Assembly: GCA_004151065.3 (NCBI GenBank)
Contig: NWUY0300016958.1
Location: forward strand, 12,900 to 23,051
Length of the DNA: 10,152 bases
Source of the DNA: Larix sibirica
Lineage: Eukaryota; Streptophyta; Pinopsida; Pinales; Pinaceae
Reading direction: 5' to 3'
The translations under genes and the position numbers were made by a program. The notes under the pieces are model-generated. The model did no database searches, had not been told where the DNA came from, and saw only the letters and a program-made list of their open reading frames with translations. Positions 7,258 to 10,152 of this stretch are shown here, one piece after another. How positions within the stretch are numbered: the first letter of the stretch is position 1; every line of letters begins with the position of its first letter.

Positions 7258-7717
7258 AATTTATCTATGCCTGGGCAAATTAAGGACCTAATTGGGAGCT
7301 GGAAATTTTTTCCAAGAACATTGCAAAAGAAGCCCACCTTACAGAGACTATGGAATGCTCTCCCGACAAACATTTGCTGGCAAATATGGATAGCAAGGAA
7401 CAAAGTGATTTTTTAAGATAAGAAGGTTGATTGCAACAGGGTTGCATACAGAGCCACAAACTTATTGGTAGAATGCTTGACCTCCTCTGGTCTATCCCTT
7501 CCAAACTCAAAACAACTTTTATTCAATGACACCATCTAGGTGAAAGGTTTTCTTTAGGCGAGCTCACTTCAATCCAAAATCTCAGCAGTAAGCACCAAAA
7601 TCTCTCTAGAATGGGAAGTCATAAAAAGTAAACAGGACTTTAAAAAATGGTGGTCTGATCGACAGGTGCGGGAAGGATCATTTTTTATCCAAGAGGAAAA
7701 ATGGTTAATTCCTTTGC
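7258..7717 (+). pseudogene. ORF2 connection region before RNase H, unit B
   Basis: Copy of 3201-3660 with stops at 7414, 7537 and 7555 as in unit A. It holds two of the three inter-unit differences: T7293 for C3236 (Ile codon, silent, at a CpG in unit A) and G7323 for A3266 (Leu codon TTG for TTA, silent). Confidence 0.75.
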
Positions 7718-8070
7718 TTGGGGGCTTGGAATCAAAGGCTTGGAATCAAAACAAATAATGAAGTGGAATGGTTGGCTCTTCTACATGGATTAGAATTAGT
7801 CTCGACTTTGAAAATTCCAAGATTGATGGTCATTGGGGACTCCAGGCAAGGAATACAGAAGATGAGGCATGGATATGCAATTGGCTCCTCCAAATGCAAG
7901 CGGATTTATGAACGGATATTGCTTCTTAAAAATCCCATCTCTATAAAAAAATTTCATGTTAAAAGAGTAAATAATGGTTAGCGAATAAGCTAGCCAATCA
8001 AGGAGCAAGAAACAAGATTGGAACAGTAGTTTATATCGACAACAATATAGTGAGCAAATGCGTCCCATAA
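7718..8070 (+). pseudogene. RNase H domain of LINE ORF2, unit B, inactive
   Basis: Copy of 3661-4013 with the catalytic Glu codon at 7760-7762, the catalytic Asp codon at 7838-7840, the same one-base frameshift near 7978 and A-N-K-L-A-N in place of A-D-x-L-A-N. No difference from unit A was seen. Confidence 0.87.
7723..7750 (+). repeat. 14-bp perfect tandem microduplication in RNase H, unit B
   Basis: The same direct repeat as in unit A (7723-7736 and 7737-7750). A private 14-bp insertion shared by both units is strong evidence that they descend from one broken copy. Confidence 0.93.
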
Positions 8071-8299
8071 AAAAGAATAGCAAGGAGTATTTTTACAAAA
8101 TCATTGTGGTGAACAAGGATCTCGCTAGGAGAATGGGGCTTCCCTCCTCATACTCGTCGCGGGGGGGAACACTTGACCATATGCATGATGGGGTCGGCAT
8201 TACTCAACATGAATGAACAGAGTTTCGAGAAGGCACAAAAGAATCTGTCCCAAGGGTCTTTTCTCCATTCCTCGGGAAGGCTCGCACAAACACTCTTAA
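8071..8299 (+). other. Post-RNase H region, coding-like remnant, unit B
   Basis: Copy of 4014-4242, including the G7 run (8159-8165) and the shared TGA at 8110-8112. No domain was recognised. Confidence 0.4.
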
Positions 8300-8893
8300 T
8301 TGTGCTTCGTTGGAAGCAATGAAGAGTTTAAGGTGAATGAATTGGGACAGAATTTAAGTATGGCAGTGGAGGTTTCTGGAACGAGAGAGCATTTGGGGGA
8401 TAGTTCCGCGCAGTGGGAGTTTTATGAAATTTTACAGAACCTTTCTCTTGGGAATTTTGAAGTGGTTGTCCATTGTCTTTCTCAGGTACATGGAGAGAAG
8501 AGGATGGTCTCTTCTTCAACGATTTCTGCAATAGAAATGGCGGGCTGGTCGGAAGTTTATGCTTATGTGAGGGGAAGCATGGAGGACTTCAAGAAACATT
8601 TAAGGAAGGTTTATGAAACAGTATGCAAAGGCTTTTAGGGGACCACGGCTATCTCGGAGGATGTCAGATACATTTCGGTTCAACTAACATGTTTGGACTC
8701 CAGAATTGACGATTTAGAAAGAAATATGAGAGAACTGATGGGTATTGTTGATGAGATAAAGAAGGAAATTTTAAAGATGGCCAAAATGACTCAGTGCAGC
8801 CATTGCCAGGAGTCTCCTTTTGAAGAGGTCCGTCCAATGGAAGAAGTATCGGTCATTCAGCTGGTGTTTGGCTTCTCAGGCAAGAAAGAATAG
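8300..8893 (+). pseudogene. Unrecognised coiled-coil/CxxC reading frame in LINE 3' region, unit B
   Basis: Copy of 4243-4836 with the same internal TAG (8636-8638), coiled-coil stretch (about 8693-8782) and C-S-H-C pair (8795-8806). No difference from unit A was seen over about 590 bases, so comparing the units gives no information on selection. Confidence 0.5.
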
Positions 8894-9157
8894 CAGACTT
8901 ATCTCTCCTCTCTCAGCACGTTTGAATGCTTTTTGGCAAATTTTTGTGTAATCAGTTTGTAAGGATGTATCCCTCCCATTTCTCAGTAAAGACTAGAAAA
9001 CCTGTGTGAAAAATTTGTAAGTTCATGGGAGATGATGTTATAGGGTTTCTGCCTCAGGCAGATCTTGTTTTCAGACTGCAATCTCTTTTTGTATATGGAT
9101 GGTTGTGCACAGCCTTTTTTTAATATATACAAGTTTCCGTTTCTGTTGAAAAAAAAA
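8894..9157 (+). other. LINE 3' UTR and 3' terminus, complete
   Basis: Continues from the last frame through the same T-rich UTR and inverted repeat (9049-9061). It then extends past the duplication boundary (9124) with atatacaagtttccg and ttctgttg into nine A's (9149-9157). A T-rich, AT-rich terminus followed by a short poly(A) is the expected 3' end for an L1-like element. No AATAAA lies just upstream of the poly(A). Confidence 0.75.
9149..9157 (+). other. Short poly(A) tail, likely LINE 3' end
   Basis: Nine consecutive A's directly after the element-like terminus. The sequence beyond (cagctctaaagcag) has no LINE resemblance that I can see. It is taken as the element/host boundary. The matching 5' target-site duplicate cannot be checked because the element 5' end is outside the window. 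Confidence 0.7.
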
Positions 9158-10034
9158 CAGCTCTAAAGCAGAATTGATCCAGGCCTAAGTATTGCTAAAA
9201 TTATTGATCAATCAACTTAGGTAATTAATCATTGTTTCACTGCACATATGTACCTTATTTTCTACATTTTAGAAGTTAGAACAGATTTACAGCAAACCCT
9301 AGGAACTGAAATAACTCGGTTAAATCGGACTTAGGGAGTGATTTTGATTACTTGAATTAATTCTTGAATTTTCCTATGTGTCTAGATCATTTAATTTCCA
9401 TATTTCAATAGATTTTACTGGCAGCCCTTTAACATCTATTGAAAAATCTGTTGACTGAAATCTTGATTCATTTCATTGGAATAATCTTTAAAGCAAATTT
9501 CCTTTTATATCTAAGTGGTTGTCTTCAATTTAATCGTACTTTGAGCACTCATTTTGGCAGTCATTTATTTGAATTAATTAAATCTTCAATACACCTAAAC
9601 AATCTAAGCAGATTTAAGCAACCATTTAAGCTCATTCAATAAAGAATGAATCTGAAAATTAATCAATCTCAGGGAAGCCCCCCTTGACCTTTGAGAGCAA
9701 GTCAAAAGTGAGAGGAATAGTGCACTAAGGTGACATTGGTGCCTTTTCCTGTAGTTGTATCTAGGGATAGCACTCGTGAGTTAGGACTTCCCCACTTAAA
9801 GTGTTAATCTAAGTTGTGACAAGATCTACCCATAAAATGGAGCCTACAAGCCGATACCTCCAATTTTTCAACACAAAAAGTACCAAAATAAATGACAAAT
9901 AATATAATGATCCATTTTGGAGCACATGGAGTCAAGGTGACAAATGGAACTTAAAGGCATGTGAAGAAGATGTGATAAACCACCTAACTACAAGCATTAT
10001 CAGTCATAGACATATATGATATGCTAAGTTGCAC
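9158..10034. other. AT-rich flanking DNA, no gene recognised
   Basis: This stretch has no convincing coding region: short frames only, many stops, A/T-rich words (gaattaatt, ttaattaaat) and no protein motif on either strand. The longest frame on the + strand (9439-9642, 67 codons) is Leu/Phe/Ile-rich, as expected from T-rich sequence, and no splice or start context supports it. No LTR, tRNA or terminal inverted repeat was seen. It may be host intergenic DNA or an unrecognised old repeat. Confidence 0.6.
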
Positions 10035-10119
10035 GAAACATGAAAAAGTTTCCAAGTTTCCGAAACGTGGACGCCTAGAAACGTGACCCCCCCAAAATGG
10101 GTACGCTCGAGGAAACGTC
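10035..10119. repeat. Cluster of GAAACGT-like motifs with gtttc/gaaac inverted repeat
   Basis: Four related octamers lie in 85 bases: gaaacatg (10035), gaaacgtg (10062), gaaacgtg (10078) and gaaacgtc (10112). Just before the second, aagtttcc occurs twice in tandem (10046-10053 and 10054-10061) and forms the perfect inverted repeat gtttc-c-gaaac (10056-10066). Two copies contain ACGTG, the core of plant G-box/ABRE sites. It could be a regulatory cluster or a piece of a repetitive element, and sequence alone does not decide. Confidence 0.5.
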
Positions 10120-10152
10120 ATATATATAAAATACAAAAATATATATATTTAT
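10120..10152. promoter_or_regulatory. TATA-rich run at right edge (possible TATA box or simple AT repeat)
   Basis: atatatataaaata (10120-10133) resembles a plant TATA box and is followed by more TA-rich sequence to the window edge. It lies directly downstream of the ACGTG-containing cluster, as in a promoter, but TA-rich simple sequence is common in plant intergenic DNA. No transcript start or downstream gene can be seen. Confidence 0.2.

Larger units (their letters stand above)
5068..9124 (+). repeat. Tandem duplication unit B (4,057 bp)
   Basis: Second copy of the 4,057-bp unit, starting at the ambiguous base n5068 and ending at the same 3' UTR position as unit A. It is followed without interruption by the rest of the element 3' end (atatacaagtttccg..., then poly(A)). 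It carries the same stops, frameshifts and 14-bp microduplication as unit A, so the two share an already inactive ancestor. The first base of the unit is a at 1011, and the base after unit B (9125) is also a, so n5068 is most simply an a. Confidence 0.96.
1..9157 (+). mobile_element. Degenerate L1-like LINE with an internal tandem duplication (5' end outside window)
   Basis: A single non-LTR retrotransposon footprint covers this span. Seen in order on the + strand: endonuclease motifs, charged linker, reverse transcriptase, zf-RVT-like region, RNase H, an unassigned tail, 3' UTR and poly(A). In plant L1 elements these domains form one ORF2 polyprotein that nicks target DNA and copies the element RNA at the nick. 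Here the frame is broken by many stops and shifts, so no functional protein is expected. The RT-to-3'UTR part occurs twice head to tail (1011-5067 and 5068-9124). No ORF1 is present, and a target-site duplication cannot be tested because the 5' end lies upstream of the window. There are no LTRs. Assignment to the LINE class is firm; family and host species are not determined. Confidence 0.93.

Noticed and set aside
1011-9124. Long direct repeats considered as LTRs of an LTR retrotransposon
   Set aside because: The repeats abut directly, contain RT and RNase H coding sequence, and lack TG...CA ends, a primer-binding site and a polypurine tract. They are a tandem duplication of LINE sequence.
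1011-9124. Retron, group II intron or diversity-generating RT system
   Set aside because: The RT is flanked by an AP endonuclease-type domain, zf-RVT and RNase H, which is the plant LINE arrangement. No msr/msd, intron domain V or variable-repeat pair is seen.
9439-9642. 67-codon + strand frame in the right flank
   Set aside because: The composition is that of T-rich intergenic DNA. There is no motif, no supporting context and nothing to show expression.
9200-9660. Palindromic AT words (ttgatcaa, gaattaattc, ttaattaa) as a MITE or TIR
   Set aside because: They are short, scattered and expected in AT-rich DNA. No paired terminal inverted repeats with flanking duplications were found.
1-10152. 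CRISPR array, rRNA or tRNA genes
   Set aside because: No short spaced repeats and no rRNA or tRNA-like conserved segments were seen on either strand. The only regular repeats are the 4,057-bp units and the small motifs listed.

Overview
The window looks like nuclear DNA of a land plant. Almost all of it (1 to about 9157) is a decayed non-LTR retrotransposon of the plant L1-like LINE type, read on the + strand. Recognisable parts, in order, are the C-terminal half of an AP-type endonuclease (GDFN, SDHKPI), a charged linker, a reverse transcriptase (KAPxPDGF-like motif, LDLA motif A, FVDD motif C), a zf-RVT-like zinc-binding region, an RNase H domain (TNNE, GDS, A-N-K-L-A-N), a post-RNase H tail with an unrecognised coiled-coil reading frame, and a 3' UTR ending in a short poly(A). 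The RNase H plus zf-RVT arrangement is typical of plant L1 elements. A gymnosperm source is a weak impression only. No bacterial operon, RNA gene, CRISPR array or intact host gene is visible.

Layout: 1-1010 is single-copy 5' element sequence (endonuclease and linker; the element's 5' end and any ORF1 lie outside the window). 1011-5067 and 5068-9124 are two head-to-tail copies of one 4,057-bp unit running from the start of the RT region to near the end of the 3' UTR. By reading them side by side I find three substitutions and no indels. The only ambiguous base in the window, an n at 5068, sits exactly at the junction. 9125-9157 completes the 3' end once (AT-rich tail and nine A's). 9158-10152 is AT-rich flank with no gene I can support; its last 120 bp hold a cluster of GAAACGT-like motifs followed by a TATA-rich run.

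The element is dead. The coding path changes frame at least seven times and carries many in-frame stops. Both copies share the same lesions, including a 14-bp microduplication in RNase H. The lesions therefore predate the duplication, so the second copy arose by duplicating an already broken element (or by an assembly error) rather than by fresh retrotransposition of an active one.

Nothing here supports a new defence, regulatory or metabolic system. The points most worth a second look are the tandem duplication with its ambiguous junction, the unassigned coiled-coil/CxxC frame at the 3' end of the LINE, and the number of lesions explained by G-to-A changes on the coding strand.
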